Source: Chrysomallon squamiferum
Taxonomy: Eukaryota; Mollusca; Gastropoda; Neomphalida; Peltospiridae
Length of the DNA stretch: 64,000 nt
Reading direction: 5' to 3'
Assembly (NCBI GenBank): GCA_012295275.1
Contig: CM022670.1
Span: forward strand, 19,004,698-19,068,697
The position numbers were made by a program, and so were the translations under genes. Positions 24,772 to 36,873 of the stretch are shown here, piece by piece. Under the pieces are notes generated by a model, which worked only from the letters and a program-made list of their open reading frames with translations, was not told the origin of the DNA and searched no databases. Each line of letters starts with the position of its first letter. Position 1 is the stretch's first letter.

Positions 24772-24895
24772 CAGGGGTCGGCAACCTTTCGGAGAGAGGG
24801 GGCCAGACAGCTATGCAGTGTTTTGGAGGAGGGCCAAGATATCAAATGCATTATATATAAAAATATATACATACACAGTCGCACGCACGCACACG

Positions 24896-24941
<46 letters not shown>

Positions 24942-25119
24942 GATATCTCTCTGTCTCTCTCAATTCTGTCTTCAATATTGAGCACCAGAAAGGGCTGCTA
25001 GGAAGTAAGGCTGGAGGTTTAAAGAAAAAACAACGAAATTAATGTAATAATTAGTGTCTAAGTGTTCAGTTGGCGGGCCGGACTAAAATCCCTCGCGAGT
25101 CTAGCTTTGCCGATCCTTG
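24772..25119. mobile_element. hAT-like non-autonomous element
   Basis: The left end starts CAGGGGTCGGCAACCTTT and the right end, reversed, starts CAAGGATCGGCAAAGC, as in hAT-family termini. The flanking 8-mers TTCTAGCC (24764-24771) and TGCTAGCC (25120-25127) match at seven of eight bases, the hAT target-duplication length. The right part carries GGCGGGCCGGACT, whose GGCCGGAC core is common near such ends. The interior is a (CA)n array and non-coding DNA; no transposase is encoded. Confidence 0.8.
24878..24940. repeat. (CA)n microsatellite within the hAT-like element
   Basis: CACG and CA units, about 30 in all, inside the element. Confidence 0.95.
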
Positions 25120-26235
25120 TGCTAGCCGATTCTTTCTTCTTTATTTATTTATTTTTTCTTGTTTCATGACTAGGGCAGTTTTTTTTATTGTTTTTATTTT
25201 ATAGATCTAAATCTAACAGAAAAATATCATGTAAAAAGTGGTAACTAGCAATAGAATACATCCAGTGAGAGATGAAAAGATTAAACAAAGCATTTCTACG
25301 TTACAGGCACAGTCAATATCCGTACATGATGGAGGACCAAATAGCATGTTAAAATGAGATTTTCCTTTATTACAAGCCGGGAAAGGAAACACTGAACAAA
25401 AACAAACGGGGAGAAGATTTACATCTGTTGTACATCACTGCCACTACTAGAATAGATTGATGACCGTGCTTTTATAGCGACTTTTAAGATCTGTTAATTG
25501 TGAATAACCATTAGAGTTAGTATTACAAGATCGGTTAGAAGATTTATCTATATAAGGGTAAAGTCTAGAAGCCAGATTTTTGTTTTCGTTGATTTAAACC
25601 ATCATGTATCGATATTCATCAAAAACAAATTTATATTTAAATACTATGACTCACATGTTGGTAAATTTTGGAAAGATTGATACTTTAGAAAAATCGTTAG
25701 TTTTTTCTACATTTAACGAAATGTGACAGAAACGGATCAAAAGAAGAAGATTATTAAAATAAACTTTACAATGTAAGAACAAAATAGTGAAGTGTGAAAG
25801 AACTGATAATGAAACGAGAGCTGATGAAGAGTATGTAATGACAAATCACTTTAAGAGAGGTTTATTGTGCTTGCCACCACAAGCTGTATGAACCCTGACA
25901 CCTTAGGAATTCGGGTTGTCTGTGCAGGGTTAGTTTGATGGAAGAGAAGAGAAATAATGGTATCGAACACACTCAAATATTTTCAGTGAAAGCCGAAAGT
26001 TAACCAATGAAGCATGTTTTGGCACTGTTGTCTACTTACATCTGAACAGTATATGGAGTGACGTTTGAACGGAAAGCTTTAAATATGGTTTCCAGGTCTA
26101 TACGTTCTTTGAATGCTACTGACGAAGCAGAAACACTAGAGTGGACAAATTTATTATAAAGAGATATCGATAAGAAATAAACATAACTGATGAATCACCA
26201 TGATGAAATATGATGACCATTTAGAGCGAAATGTA

Positions 26236-26593
26236 GTGAGGGCCGGATTAAGACCCTTAGAGGCCCCAGTACATTTGTAAATCAAAATATAAACAATAAA
26301 AAACAATAAAATAAAATTTTATTTATCGAAAATTCGAAATTAAACAAAACTTACAGTAAGAAGGAAAATAATATGCTTCTATTTTATTTATAGTTAAAAA
26401 ATAATGAACACGATGACACAGGAGAGAACGCTTTATAAACAGAACTTATTCATTTTTCATTAAATTTTTAAAATGGCAATAAATTTAATAATTTAAATGC
26501 TAAATTCTTCTATGAAAAATTTCTGAGGTGCCCCTTCTTCCATTGATGCCCTAAGCACGTGCTTATTTTGCTCATAGGGTTAATCCACCACTG
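26236..26593. mobile_element. Degenerate hAT-like element
   Basis: The left end reads AGTGAGGGCCGGATTAAGAC and the right end, reversed, reads CAGTGGTGGATTAACCCTAT. These are related inverted ends with the GG.GGATTAA core seen in many animal hAT elements. AGAGGCCCC near the left and GAGGTGCCCC near the right also fit the pattern. I could not find a clean 8-bp target duplication, so the exact boundaries are uncertain. The interior is AT-rich and non-coding. Confidence 0.6.
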
Positions 26594-27539
26594 ACTGTAG
26601 CAGGTTCTCAATGGTACTTCAGAAAAATGATATCTGAAAAGGATGACCTCAAAGTCATAGCCACCAAAAAAAATCAGGAAGAAATCTTTCCAGTGTACAG
26701 TTTTTAACGCAAAGTTAGAGGAAGAAAACCCGATATTTAATGGATTTCTTTTTCTCTAGTTCATTGTGAAAAATTAAGAACTGTTATTTAATTATATTTT
26801 ATTATTTATTTATTTATTAGTTAGTTAGGTTTTATTTATTTTTTATTTTTTCGCTGTAAGGTTTATAAGTTATGAAAATAAATTCAAAAGACCAAAGGGA
26901 TTATAACATGAACAGATTCAGCGACCTAATGCACTCTATTACTGATCTTATTTGCGTCATACAGATCATTTTTTTTACGATGAAAAAAAATGAGTTTTAT
27001 AAAAAAATATAAACTTAAGAAACAGAAGTATCAGAATAGCCAATATCAAGAAGCGGATCCAGGATTTCAGAAAAGAAGAGACATCAATATTGCACAGAAA
27101 TATTTTTCATTATAAAGAAGAAAACATCGGACGACAAAACGACAAAACAACAACAAAATAACAAAATCAGTACTACTACTACAACTACTACTACTACTAC
27201 TAATAGTAATAATAATATAACATGTATATTAATTAATTAAAAAAAATTTTAAAAATAAAAAATGAAACAAGAAGAGCGCTTGGCGCGCTCCTTGGCTCCT
27301 TTCATGATATCCGTGATTTAAAATTTAGTTTTTCAGTCTCTTTTTATCTGTCACTGACAATAATCACCGACCGCTGCCATAAATGCTTGTGAAAATCGAC
27401 CGAAACGTTTACAAAAAAAGAGAGTTTTTTTTGCTCCAGACCTATTATTACTTTCAACCACTGTAATTTTAGATGATTCTAAAAAGGCACAGTTTGTCAG
27501 CCATTTCATCATACATTTTATATCGCTCAGATGTATTTT

Positions 27540-27725
27540 TGTGTAAAAAAAAACTCTGCTGCCGCCACTCTATAGGTGTTCTTATCAATTAGCAGGAAGG
27601 AATCATTTACAGTAATCCTTTCTGGTAATCTAGTCTTTGAATGAGAAATAGCCGACTTAACAAGAATCAACCCTGTGTCGTATCACATCTTATGCCATCG
27701 CTCTAACCAATGAGCTTCAATCTTT
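27540..27725 (-). mobile_element. tRNA-derived SINE
   Basis: On the minus strand AAGCTCATTGGTTAGAGC (plus 27700-27717) is a near-perfect tRNA D-arm with A box, and GGTTGATTCTTG (plus 27661-27672) fits a B box at proper spacing. The unrelated sequence after the B box (27660 down to about 27540) would be the SINE body. Anticodon and acceptor stems do not fold cleanly, so it is not a functional tRNA. tRNA-derived SINEs are known to be common in cephalopods. Confidence 0.6.
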
Positions 27726-28302
27726 TCAAATAAGGCAAATAAAGGCTAATAAGAACAATGATAAAACTACCATGAAACCAACAGCAAAATACGAAAAAGT
27801 TATTAACAATATAAAAAGCCCAAGTCGTTTTTGATTATTATAAAAAAAAAAATAAAAAAAAAAAATATATATAATAAAAATAATAAAAAAATAAATAAAT
27901 AATAAATAATAATAATAATAAAAAGTAATTCTACATTAAAATCAAAATCGAATGAATGTCTATCACTAATGTCTAGAAAGTTCGTCATGAATTTATTAAA
28001 ACCGCTTTGACTTATAATCTCTTTCAAACACTATTCTGATGTGGTCCTTTTGTCCAACTGCTGACGGCGATCTACAAATAAGCATGGCGACAAGTGATGG
28101 TCGATGTTTGTAGTTTGACCATAGGAAAATGTTGGTGCCGTTGCTTCCTTTTGTGATTAAACGTGTTACAGTTGATTGATTGTTTCCAGTCAATTCAAGT
28201 TCAAAGGAATATTAGTTTAAAAGCATTGGTTAGTCGTGATTGCATTAAACCGAATTCGTTTTGCAAATGGTCGAAATTTCTTTCACATCTAATTGGCCTA
28301 TC

Positions 28303-28334
28303 AGGACACAGCTCAAGACAGGACACAGCTCAAG
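28303..28334. repeat. Short tandem duplication (AGGACACAGCTCAAG)
   Basis: A 15-base string occurs twice, separated by two bases (AC). Confidence 0.85.
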
Positions 28335-30117
28335 TCAAGACACAAATGTGGCTTTGCTGGAAAAAGCTAAAATAAAGAAATCGGCAGTTAAAGGCAAACA
28401 AGAAAGTTTCTATTTACATACACCCTAGTATAAAAGAAAGCTTAGCAGAATGGTGTCTAACTTGAAACCAAGATCATAGTAGATTTTCCTTATAGTTTAG
28501 TTCTAGGAAGAAGATATGTGTTTGGTTCTTACGCAATCAAAATCTATTTCGAAACGTCCATCTACTTCGATTAGCTTCAAAGAATCAGTGGATAAAAGAT
28601 CTTCTTTTATGCTTGCACGAACTTGAATCCATCTAGTACTAGATCCTAATTTGAGAAACAATGAACTAACTTTATTAAAAATGAATGCTCGAACAAATTA
28701 CCCAAAGTGAATCACACGACAATGCCAGCTTTAATTTGGTCCAGTTCCAAGTCTCAAAATGATAGTCGCAAACCTTATTTTTTAGCTGTAAGACAGGCAT
28801 ATAATGTTAATTAAAAGTTAACAGAGATAGGTTTGGCTATTTATGGCTGGACCTTGAACATTTTCTTTTAGGAATTTGAAGGAAATCTTTCATGGACTTC
28901 ATCAATTTAAAATGGACACATTTTAGTATATGTTTTGGGTTTATCACCTTTTCCTGTCATAATATCCAGGATCCTGCATAGTCTAAATATCGTTTAAGAT
29001 AATAATCTTAAGTCTTGAAGATTCTGAATCGAATTCTGGTAGTGTTTGTAGTCATTGTTAAGTTGAATACTGGTAAATGACACCATACTGACTTGGCTCC
29101 TCTTTTCACAATATTGTATGTTGAGACAGCAAGTTAATGAGAAGAGATCTAATTAATGTCTTAATTAGATACTCATGGAAAGCCGAGAACCCAAAATAAA
29201 TCTACTGTGAAGAACTCGATGTAAAATGTGAACTGGAATCTATAAATGAGAATATTGGGATTATCAATATTTACTTTTTTTCGAAGATGCTGGTTTGGAA
29301 TATTTGAACTTCAGTGGAAATCTAAGTATGTCATTACGTTTTTGCGCTAAGCTTTTGTTCAAAAAAAGTTAGACAATAAAACAATATTTAATGGTTTTAA
29401 AATTGTAGAACAGGGGCGTAAGATGTCGGTGTACCCTTTTAGCCTTTTCCAATTGCAACCCGTTTTTAAAACCTGGGGTATTTATTTTTCGTACAGTGGT
29501 AACCTTCATATAAAATATTCTTTGCTGCTAATTAATATCAACTCAAAGAATACGAGGAAGAGAATTATAACTAGAAATATATATATATATATATATATTT
29601 TTAATATATAAACTCTGATTATTACCTTTATTTCAAGTTGGTGAAATTTTCAAAAAAATGGGGAGGTATTGTAAGTTAATTTGAATGTAATAATATCTAT
29701 GCCTTATTATTATTATATATTAAGAGTGATGAAAAAGAAAACCTGTTGTTTTAACAATTTGACAGTCTGATTAAGAAGGAAATATTGTTGTTATTAATAA
29801 TTCGGAAATTTATTTATTAAATTCACTCGTTCTGAATTTCGATGACAATAAACAAAACGGGCATCAAAAGAAAATTATTTTTCTTGCAAAATTTATTGAC
29901 TACAAATTGGTATAGTCCACAGAGAATAAATTCTGGATGTTCACGTATCCTTCGCTAATAGGAACCGTCTGTAAGATCAGGAAGTTCTTTCGTAATCAAA
30001 GGAAATTGTCTGTTAATTTATCATTGCAGACGACACATATGCGCCGAGGTGTTTCCCTGTACAGTGTAATTATTTTGTGTTCATGGCTGTACATAAAAAA
30101 TTGGTTCTAACTAATTT

Positions 30118-30250
30118 GTGTGTGTGCATATTTGTGTTTGTGTGTGTGTGTATATATGTATGTGTGTGTGTATGTGTATGTATATATGAATATCACATTC
30201 CTACGTGTGTGTGTGTGTTTGTGTATCTATGTATACATGTATGTTTGTAA
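30118..30250. repeat. Degenerate (GT)n/(TATG)n array
   Basis: GT units mixed with TATG units; continued weakly to about 30365. Confidence 0.9.
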
Positions 30251-30769
30251 GTACTATGCATGTGTGCACATATCACTGTAAATATATAAGTACGTCTGAA
30301 TTTGATTATGTACGTATATATGTTTGTACGTGCATGTGTACTTGTGTATGTGTGTGTATAAATATGTACATACTTAATTATCATTATTACTATAGTTATC
30401 TAATGAGGCTGTTAACCTTAATTCCGGAATAAACACCAAAAATAATAATCACGTTTTTGTTTTTCCTTTCTTTATTCATTAGTTGTTTCTATTATGTATT
30501 TCCAAAATAACATTTCATGCATGAAACAGTGCTGAAAACCTTCACTACATCTGTTTCGTGTTCCACTACGTTATGCCTCATTTAAAAACTCATCATCTCC
30601 CTAGTGCATTGACCATGGCTATTATTCGTTTTGTTAACAACACCATTACGAGTGAATTAGTGCCAGTTTTCAATTCTGAAGCAGACGAAGCTTGAATGAT
30701 TCAGAACATATAGACTTATTAACATTCCTAGATGTTTGCTCTTCATGCAACTCTTTATGGGCAGTGGTT

Positions 30770-30835
30770 ATGGGTCTATACCTCAAGACCAATTTCTGAA
30801 TTAATTTTTACTGACATCTTTAGATATTTAATGTT
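30770..30835 (+). repeat. Weak dispersed repeat, copy 1
   Basis: GGTTATGGGTCTATACCTCAA and the following CAATTTCT...TTTTACTG string resemble 31125-31190. The similarity is short and could be partly chance. Confidence 0.4.
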
Positions 30836-31124
30836 CACGATACATTTTTTTGTGTGTTTCTGTTAGGATTAATTTCGACAAACCAAAGAACTGCAACCGC
30901 ATTTGCTCCTGTATAAGTCCCATTAATTTGTACACATATTCCATATATAAAGTTGTAGTGCAGCACGGTAAGTTTAACATCCAGAATTATTGAATGAAAC
31001 GATATTTATTATTAATTTTGATGTTCCGAGTAGTTTTTGTCCTGTCTCGTTGAGCTCCAGACTGGCAATTTCTAGGATATAAGCCTTCTTCCTATTCCTA
31101 TCCACAAATATTGCATAGGTTTAG

Positions 31125-31190
31125 GTTATTGGTTATAGTCTATACCTCAATATCAATTTCTCTATTGATATTTATTGTCTGAAAAGATTT
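31125..31190 (+). repeat. Weak dispersed repeat, copy 2
   Basis: Partner of 30770-30835, sharing GTCTATACCTCAA and TCAATTTCT in the same orientation. Confidence 0.4.
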
Positions 31191-32923
31191 AGATTGTTTC
31201 ATGCTTATTTTGTAAACTTATTACAGAGGTTTGGGGAAATTACACCCTTACTTCTCTTAATTAATATTCCTGTACTCAAACCGTTGGAGAAAATATTTGG
31301 TTAATGCATAATTCTTTCTTCAGTAATGCACGGTGCTTTAACTGTATAAAACATAATGCAAAATTACATTTTTGAAAATGAAAAAGAAAGGAAAAAATGT
31401 TTTGCAGCAGTTTTTTTTTCATTCTTCCAGAGGCCTTCTGTATAAATACTGTTTTAACTTTTTGCATCAGCCATAATTGCTCTTTTAACCTATGGTACTC
31501 GCGTACCCCACTGCTGTGATACATTAACACAAATTCAGACCTGTTCAGACAGCCAAACAATTCCGTGCTTGAACATCCAATAAATGTAAGAATGAATCAA
31601 TTAACTGATTAACTGACTGTTTGAAAACAAACTGACGACAGAAATGTATTTTACAATGTAAAAAAAAATAATAATAATTATATACATTTAATATTTATTT
31701 TGAAGTTTAGATGGTATGTTTATTTTTAGATTTTTTATATATTATCATAAAACTGCTTGCATTTACTAAAAATAATTAATCATACTGTTATAATTTTATT
31801 AGGCTTGTGAAGGTTTTTTTAAAAGAAACATTCTTGATTTTTTTTCACTCATCACTATTCCTATCTTTAAATTTAATAATTTAGAGACTTAATTTTAAAA
31901 AACAAAAATTGCATATTTGTCTATGATTTAAATGAAGGTCCCGAACCTTTTATCCGGCTGTTACTGAAACTAGCTATTACTGCATTCGATGGGCTTCGTT
32001 TTAGTTTCCTTGACGTCAGTTCAACTAAGACTGTTGCTGTGTAGAGATGATCCTATCACAATAAATTAAATAACATGTTTCAGTCTGATCTCATTTTTTA
32101 TTATTATCATGTCTACAAAGACAAATGGACTACAACTTGTTAGTGAAAAGCGAATTCTGTATACGTATTTTAAGACCTTTACGTGAATTAATATAAATCA
32201 AACCGACCCTTCTTTAGAGATGTATTAATTTATTTACGTTAAATACGGTTTCATTCTTTGTTTTTCGTTCTTTATATTATATCTGAAGTAAAGATTTAGT
32301 TTGAATTCAGTAATCCCGACAACTGCCGGGTAAATAGTTCGATACCTGTATACATTCTTATTTAATACTTTAGAGAAGTTAACAAAATTTCACTGTCTCG
32401 AATTCAAAATTAAAATCGTGAGATTCCTCTGAACAATGACTGGTGTTTTAACAACTGGCAATGGCGGACGATAAAATGTTCACGACAGAAAATGAAAATA
32501 AATATCAATAAACTGCCTAGCAAGTTCGTTATAAATTGATTTTCATAAGTGCTGCACCTGTCTCCGCCTGACATCAAATTGCTATTCTCTCGATGCTCGA
32601 TTGAACTCGCTGTTGACCTATCTGTTGTTGTGCTGCTGTTGTTGTTGTTGGTAAGTTTCGTCTACGATCTTCAAGGTTATGTGTTTCTATTTTACAGTTG
32701 CTTTGCTCAAACAAGCCAATTCAGTGAAAAGACAATACATCTTCTATGATCACTGTGACGCACTGACGTCTTCACCGAATTTTCTTTTGTACGTATGTAC
32801 AAAAGTGGACATACCCACCAGACGCACATATACACGCTCTCTATATACAAACAAATATAGACATAAAGGCCTTGCAGACTAAGACACAGATACAAATATA
32901 CAGATAAATACAAACACATACCT

Positions 32924-32928
<5 letters not shown>

Positions 32929-32978
<50 letters not shown>

Positions 32979-33008
32979 CACATATACACATATGTACACA
33001 CACACACA
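32929..33008. repeat. (CA)n/(TA)n microsatellite
   Basis: About 21 CA units followed by mixed TATACACA units. Confidence 0.95.
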
Positions 33009-33248
33009 TTGGTGACGTGATTATCAAGACTGGGTTTCAGAGTTTCTGTCTTCTGTAAGACAAATTAAATTTTATTAAAGTAACCCGACAATGTGACAGA
33101 ATAACAGTCTGAATATAAGTACAAACATAAATAAATAAATATTTGAATTGCTTATGTTTCTTCAGTATGTCTTCTTCTTCCAAGTTTTGCAAGCCTGTGC
33201 TGAACACAATTATTTTTAAAAGATACATTCTATACAGTTCTTCTTCTT

Positions 33249-33277
33249 ATTTATTTATTTAATTAATTAATTAATTA

Positions 33278-33315
<38 letters not shown>
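33249..33315. repeat. (TTTA)n-(ATTA)n-(ATT)n array
   Basis: Three related AT-rich simple repeats in a row. Confidence 0.92.
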
Positions 33316-33944
33316 GTAAAATATTCATTCGAATATTTTTTCTAAAATTTATTTGTTCAGTATCGTTGAAATTAAATTGATTTTGTGTTTTAAAAAATCA
33401 TAATAATAAAATAACTACATAAACAAGCAACTAAATAAATAAATAAATAAATAATAAACAGCAAAACAAAACACAAAGTAACAAAAATAAAACAAGAAGA
33501 AGAAAAAAATAACAAGAAAGAAAAATAACAAATACATTTTCTCAACGCATAAAGACTACAAAAAATAACATTTTATTTTAGGTGCAGAAAATTCAGTTTC
33601 AGAAAACTGATTACTACGTGAAATACAGGAAAGGACCTCGAGACCTTTCGGTATCCGCTTGTCAGACATATTATGTCTTTACAATGCAGATGCTGACCTT
33701 TGCAAGGAATGCTGCCTGAACACATTATGAGATCGAGCTAATAACTTTATCGATACTGGAATATACAGCAATCAGCCCAAGAACGTGGGCTTTCAATTTT
33801 TTTCTTCTCTTTTTCATTTTTTATACCGGAAACTAATACAGGCTTAAGGGGGGGGGGAATTAATAATAAAATGAATGTAAGTGAGGTAAAAAATTAATAA
33901 TAATAAAACAAAGGAACAGAAGAAGAAGAAGAAGCCATGGGCTT

Positions 33945-33960
33945 CTGTAATAATAATAAT

Positions 33961-33999
<39 letters not shown>
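33945..33999. repeat. (TAA)n trinucleotide array
   Basis: About 18 TAA-type units with one break. Confidence 0.93.
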
Positions 34000-34000
<1 letters not shown>

Positions 34001-34107
34001 GAAGTAATCTAGAGTCTCACTATTTAACTTTTGATATAAACATGACTGAAGGGTCAATTCAAAAGTTTAAAAGTTAGTAAAAAAACATTATTATTACCTT
34101 TTTTTTT

Positions 34108-34111
<4 letters not shown>

Positions 34112-34145
<34 letters not shown>
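34112..34145. repeat. (GT)n microsatellite after a poly-T tract
   Basis: Seventeen GT units directly after fourteen T. Confidence 0.95.
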
Positions 34146-34148
<3 letters not shown>

Positions 34149-34567
34149 CAATGGTTTATCTTTCATCTTCTTTTCCCTTTTTAGTTCTCTGAATATTATA
34201 ATATTTAATGCAAATTCAACAGATCGTAAGACGTACTGAATTTTTTGCAATTTACTTTTCATTTTTTTTTTTTATTCTTGCATTGATTTTTTTTTTTTTT
34301 TTTTTTTTGTTATTGGGTCCTAAACCTCAGCAATCTTCTTCTAAGACCTCGAAACCAAACACAGAAACATAAACAGATTAAAATAAACCATTGAGCATTC
34401 TACCATTTAAAGCGTCTAACCAACGCGTCTCTGTCATTCGATTTAAGATGAGATTAAAAGTATCGAAAACTGAGGCGGTTCCTGGTTTGCTAAAAAGGTG
34501 AACCGTCATTCTGATTGATGTAACTTCCAGGAAAAACAAATTTTTATAATAAATGGAAGGAAAATAA

Positions 34568-34590
34568 AAAAAAAAAAAAAAAAAAAAAAA
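34568..34590. repeat. Poly-A tract
   Basis: About 23 A in a row. Confidence 0.93.
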
Positions 34591-34800
34591 ATGACATTTA
34601 TATGCGAGTAAAATGCGACAAGTATTCTAACAACAGTTAAAAAGAAAAAAAAAAAGAAAGAAAAAGCATAATTCCCTAACAACGTGCTATTGGGAGAAAA
34701 TTTCTAATAAAAAAGATTTTACAGATATTTGACTATTTCCATTTCTCTGCTATTTAATAAAGCACTTCATTCAGTGTGCCTGTTACGTTTACGCAGAAAC

Positions 34801-34860
34801 AATTCAAGCTATATTAAGAGAATTCAAGCTATATTAAGAGAATTCAAGCTATATTTAAGG
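34801..34860. repeat. 20-bp minisatellite, three copies
   Basis: AATTCAAGCTATATTAAGAG occurs twice exactly and a third time with changes in the last six bases. The three copies abut without spacers. Confidence 0.95.
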
Positions 34861-35127
34861 AATCTCTAAGTAATATTAAGCTAGAACAAAGTTTCTCGGC
34901 CATGTAAGCTTTGTAATTGCGAACTTAGCGAAAAAGCACGCAGTTCATTTCGTCTAAATCGAATATGCCGCATAATAAAATGTAACCTATCTTGGTTATT
35001 TATCGGAGTGGAACTAATTTCGGATATGAATATCTCATCCAACAGTATAATGTGTGTGACAAAATAATGAAAGAAAAGAAAAAGTAAAAACATCCTCTTC
35101 CATCACAAAATATATTCTGCAACAAAT

Positions 35128-35186
<59 letters not shown>
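35128..35186. repeat. (TAA)n trinucleotide array
   Basis: About 19 uninterrupted units; the Leu-rich reverse frame is its translation. Confidence 0.95.
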
Positions 35187-35188
<2 letters not shown>

Positions 35189-35390
35189 ATGCATAGATAC
35201 GTACATACATACATACATGCACACTCATATATACAAAAGAAGTAAATAAATCAGCTTTCAGAATTCTGAATGACCATTATGCAACAAGCACAGTTTATAT
35301 TAAAAGCAACTAAAATGGCTTATTTATTTTTCGAAACGAGTTGCCTCGTATGAATATATTCTATATAAATAAAAGTGAACATGTATGTGT

Positions 35391-35391
35391 T

Positions 35392-35425
<34 letters not shown>
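35391..35425. repeat. Poly-T tract
   Basis: About 35 T in a row. Confidence 0.95.
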
Positions 35426-35604
35426 CTTCTATTTGTGAGTGAGCAAAACATTCTGACAAAAGAAACTTAAATGGGACTCTAATATCGGCGATGTCCATTG
35501 TTTCGAGCGAGGACGTCTAACGTCTTTAGTTAACAATCTAAGTTATAATTTGCATAATTTATGTTAATTTAATAACGCAATGTGTCTTGTTAGATAATGT
35601 AATA

Positions 35605-35620
35605 TTACGTCACGTGAAAC
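35605..35620. promoter_or_regulatory. Overlapping CRE-half and CACGTG E-box
   Basis: TTACGTCACGTGAAAC contains the ATF half-site TTACGTCA overlapping the palindromic E-box CACGTG (35611-35616), in the form GTCACGTGA that resembles the MiT/TFE motif. It lies in a CpG-rich, non-repetitive patch about 1 kb outside the inferred 3' end of the JIP gene. It is a motif match only. Confidence 0.25.
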
Positions 35621-35861
35621 GAATAATGTTGCAGCAGTACGCGTCGTAATCTATTCTCGACCAAAGAAGTAATCATTCTTAGAAAAGTGTAATTAAGAAG
35701 GAAAAGAAATTTTTTTTTATTTAATCCTTTGACAAAGAATCAATATATATTTATGTCTTTAAAATATATAAATGTTTGAAATAGACATAATTTATTGTTT
35801 TCATACCAAATGAAAAAACCCCAAACAAACAAATAAAAGAAAAAAGAAAATAAATAAAATA

Positions 35862-35862
35862 A

Positions 35863-35904
<42 letters not shown>
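35862..35904. repeat. (TAA)n array
   Basis: About thirteen TAA units following TAAAA units. Confidence 0.93.
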
Positions 35905-35905
<1 letters not shown>

Positions 35906-36161
35906 CTGTAAACCCTGTTGCCTTACAGGGTCAAAATAATTGTGACAGTTATGTTATAGCTTTTATTGTACAATCCAGTAAATTGTTTACTGATTAAAAT
36001 TAGTGTGTTTTTTGTTTTTATTTATTTATTTATTTATTTATTTGTTTGTTTATTGTTTTATTACTTTTATAATTCAAGCAGATGATGTTTGATTGTCATT
36101 TATATATCACGTTAATCTAATTATTAATTTAATTCAGTTATGATGGATAATGATTATTTAA

Positions 36162-36166
36162 AAAAA

Positions 36167-36200
<34 letters not shown>
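36162..36200. repeat. (AAAT)n array
   Basis: About ten AAAT units; a TTTA array at 36018-36055 is its near-inverse. Confidence 0.92.
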
Positions 36201-36204
<4 letters not shown>

Positions 36205-36589
36205 CGGTTGTTATTATTTAATCAACAAATCTTGACTTCTTTTCAAATGGTCATTTAAGAATGATTTGCTGCGAAAATAAATTTTACAGAAAGTAAAGTT
36301 GTCGTCAGACTCCATCAATACGTCTGTACGAAATAGATAAGACAACAGTTGACCTGAAGCAACGACAGTTTCCAATTGTTTGCACGATCATTAGTTTTAG
36401 ACAAATTAAATGTGTTACGCCGCAAGCGTCGGTTGATTGTGATTGGAGAATATCCCAAAGTGCCCTTTGTCAAACGTGTTAGTCGTTAATGAACAATTCT
36501 GTGAAAAATGGCTGCTAACGTTATTGGGTTTTAATTTTAATGACCTTCTTGAATGTCATATGACGAAGTGTCTTTAATAAAATGCATTT

Positions 36590-36590
<1 letters not shown>

Positions 36591-36634
<44 letters not shown>
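36591..36634. repeat. Poly-T tract, about 44 bp
   Basis: The longest T run in the window; on the minus strand it is poly-A. It lies at the CpG-rich to CpG-poor boundary. Confidence 0.95.
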
Positions 36635-36635
<1 letters not shown>

Positions 36636-36704
36636 TCGGTATAATGATTAGTAGTAGTAGTATTAGTAGCAGTTCAAGTTTTGCTTCATTCCTTTTTCCT
36701 TTTT

Positions 36705-36873
36705 ATTTTTTTTTTTTTTTTTTATATTTCATTCATTTTTCATTTTTTTTTTTTTTATATTTCATTCCTTTTTCATTTTTTTTTTATATATATATATATT
36801 TCATTCCTTTTTCATTTTTTTTTTTTTATATTTCATTCTTTTTTCATTTATAATTTTTATATTTCATTCATTT
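36705..36873. repeat. T-rich minisatellite of TATTTCATTCCTTTTTCATT units
   Basis: The block TATTTCATTC(A/C)TTTTTCATT recurs four to five times, separated by poly-T or TA runs of variable length. The Phe-rich frames are artefacts. Confidence 0.85.

Noticed and set aside
32300-32350. tRNA-like arm (CCCGACAACTGCCGGG followed by AGTTCGATACC)
   Set aside because: A stem and a B-box-like string exist, but no A box at proper distance and no acceptor stem; too weak to list as a gene or SINE.
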